A stretch of DNA of 64,000 bases from Mesodorylaimus sp. YZB2_4 (taxonomy: Eukaryota > Nematoda > Enoplea > Dorylaimida > Dorylaimidae), in contig JASANH010000666.1 of NCBI GenBank assembly GCA_030248295.1, positions 78,721 through 142,720 on the forward strand, given 5' to 3'. The translations under genes were made by a program, and so were the position numbers. Under the pieces are notes generated by a model. It saw nothing but the letters and a program-made list of their open reading frames with translations. It was not told where the DNA came from and did no database searches. Below are positions 63,662 through 64,000 of this stretch, in pieces; within the stretch, counting starts at the first letter, position 1, and every line of letters begins with the position of its first letter.

Positions 63662-64000
63662 TCAAAATTCTACTTCCTCTTCTTCTTCTTCTTCTCGCTG
63701 TCGTGATGGCTGTGCACGTATCAGATCCTTCTCTGATATCCACGTGTTTTCTGAAGCTGGAAACCCTAGCCACTTGACCAAGTACTGACAGGTGCCGTCA
63801 GCCGACTTGCGTCTTTTCACCACTTCCTCGACGAGATAAATATTTTCTGGATTATGAACTTTGATTAATTCTTGCTCATAAAACGTGCCTGATACACACA
63901 CACATTCGCCTACAAGATCAACGCAAAATCAACGATCACTTGCCTTTGACAGCATTCGATTTCGAGTCGACCACCGTGTAAAGGATTGGAGTACGGTTGC
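63662..64000 (-). CDS. Polinton-type integrase, C-terminus with chromodomain (partial)
   Basis: The window ends inside the gene. The upstream part (64000-63944) encodes RTPILYTVVDSKSNAVK. A 55-nt intron with GC-AG borders (63889-63943, AAAG|GCAAGT ... ATCAG|G) is removed, and the frame resumes GTFYEQELIKVHNPENIYLV. A chromodomain follows: EEVVKRRKSADGTCQYLVKW, then LGFPASENTWI, and a glutamate-rich tail. Retroviral-type integrases of Polintons and adintoviruses end in this way, and the chromodomain may steer insertion to marked chromatin. The DDE core would lie beyond the right edge. Confidence 0.75.

Larger units (their letters stand above)
59387..64000 (-). mobile_element. Second Polinton/adintovirus-like element (partial)
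   Basis: Minus-strand order: integrase end, small protein, basic core, capsid, ATPase, small basic protein, two membrane proteins. Spacings are short (9-150 bp), as in a compact viral genome. It abuts the first block at 59386 without a recognisable terminal repeat, so its end may be lost. No polymerase or protease is in view. Confidence 0.7.

Overview
This is eukaryotic DNA from an invertebrate animal. Genes are split by short introns (47-130 bp) ending in TTTCAG-type acceptors, several metazoan gene families are recognisable, and the window is crowded with DNA transposons and giant-virus-like (Polinton/adintovirus-type) elements. A nematode or nematode-like host is my best guess, from three weak hints: introns near 50 bp, DNA with A-tracts phased at about 10 bp in the style of nematode periodic An/Tn clusters, and an acceptor 3 nt upstream of a start codon that could be a trans-splice site. 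No decisive taxonomic marker was seen.

Layout. 1-2.2 kb: a decayed retroelement zinc knuckle. 2.3-8.3 kb: a broken Helitron (Rep, then helicase C-terminal motifs, then a ubiquitin-specific-protease-like domain) split by a 2.6-kb element with arrays of TGGATCCA palindromes. 9.5-15.2 kb: non-autonomous elements with inverted repeats. 15.4-18.7 kb: a nearly intact ten-exon hAT transposon. 19.7-22.4 kb: exons of an unrecognised gene on the minus strand. 23.8-30.1 kb: a plus-strand host gene cluster, made of a partial exon-duplicated paralogue, the C-terminal exons of a WRN/RecQ-like protein with two PIP boxes, and an apparently intact ZGPAT-like G-patch gene. 31.0-32.8 kb: a five-exon pogo-like transposase. 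33-44 kb: sparse, with a tRNA-like piece, a secreted-protein candidate, Tc1, LINE and piggyBac remnants, and a Bcl-2-family (BOK-like) pseudogene.

44.2-59.4 kb is a palindrome-rich block built from four partial copies of one virus-like element. The element has two divergent modules around a degenerate repeat array. One module carries a coiled-coil/RING gene with a conserved 120-nt intron and a small basic ORF. The other carries a 53-residue basic core-like protein overlapping by ATGA the double-jelly-roll major capsid protein, then an A32-like packaging ATPase, then phased A-tract DNA. A fragment of a ubiquitin-conjugating enzyme (E2) gene is trapped between two copies. 59.4-64.0 kb is a second, clearly divergent element of the same superfamily on the minus strand: integrase C-terminus with chromodomain (and a GC-AG intron), a small protein, a basic core protein, a capsid protein with an internal deletion, an ATPase, a small basic protein and two membrane proteins. 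DNA polymerase B and the protease are not in the window.

The viral genes would work together as capsid (major capsid, basic core protein), genome packaging (ATPase) and integration (integrase). Accessory genes point to ubiquitin signalling (RING in the virus-like element, E2 beside it, a USP-like domain in the Helitron) and to apoptosis control (the Bcl-2-like pseudogene 2.7 kb upstream). Many copies carry frameshifts or stops, so most virus-like genes here are fossils. Some single-base frameshifts sit in homopolymers and could be assembly errors.
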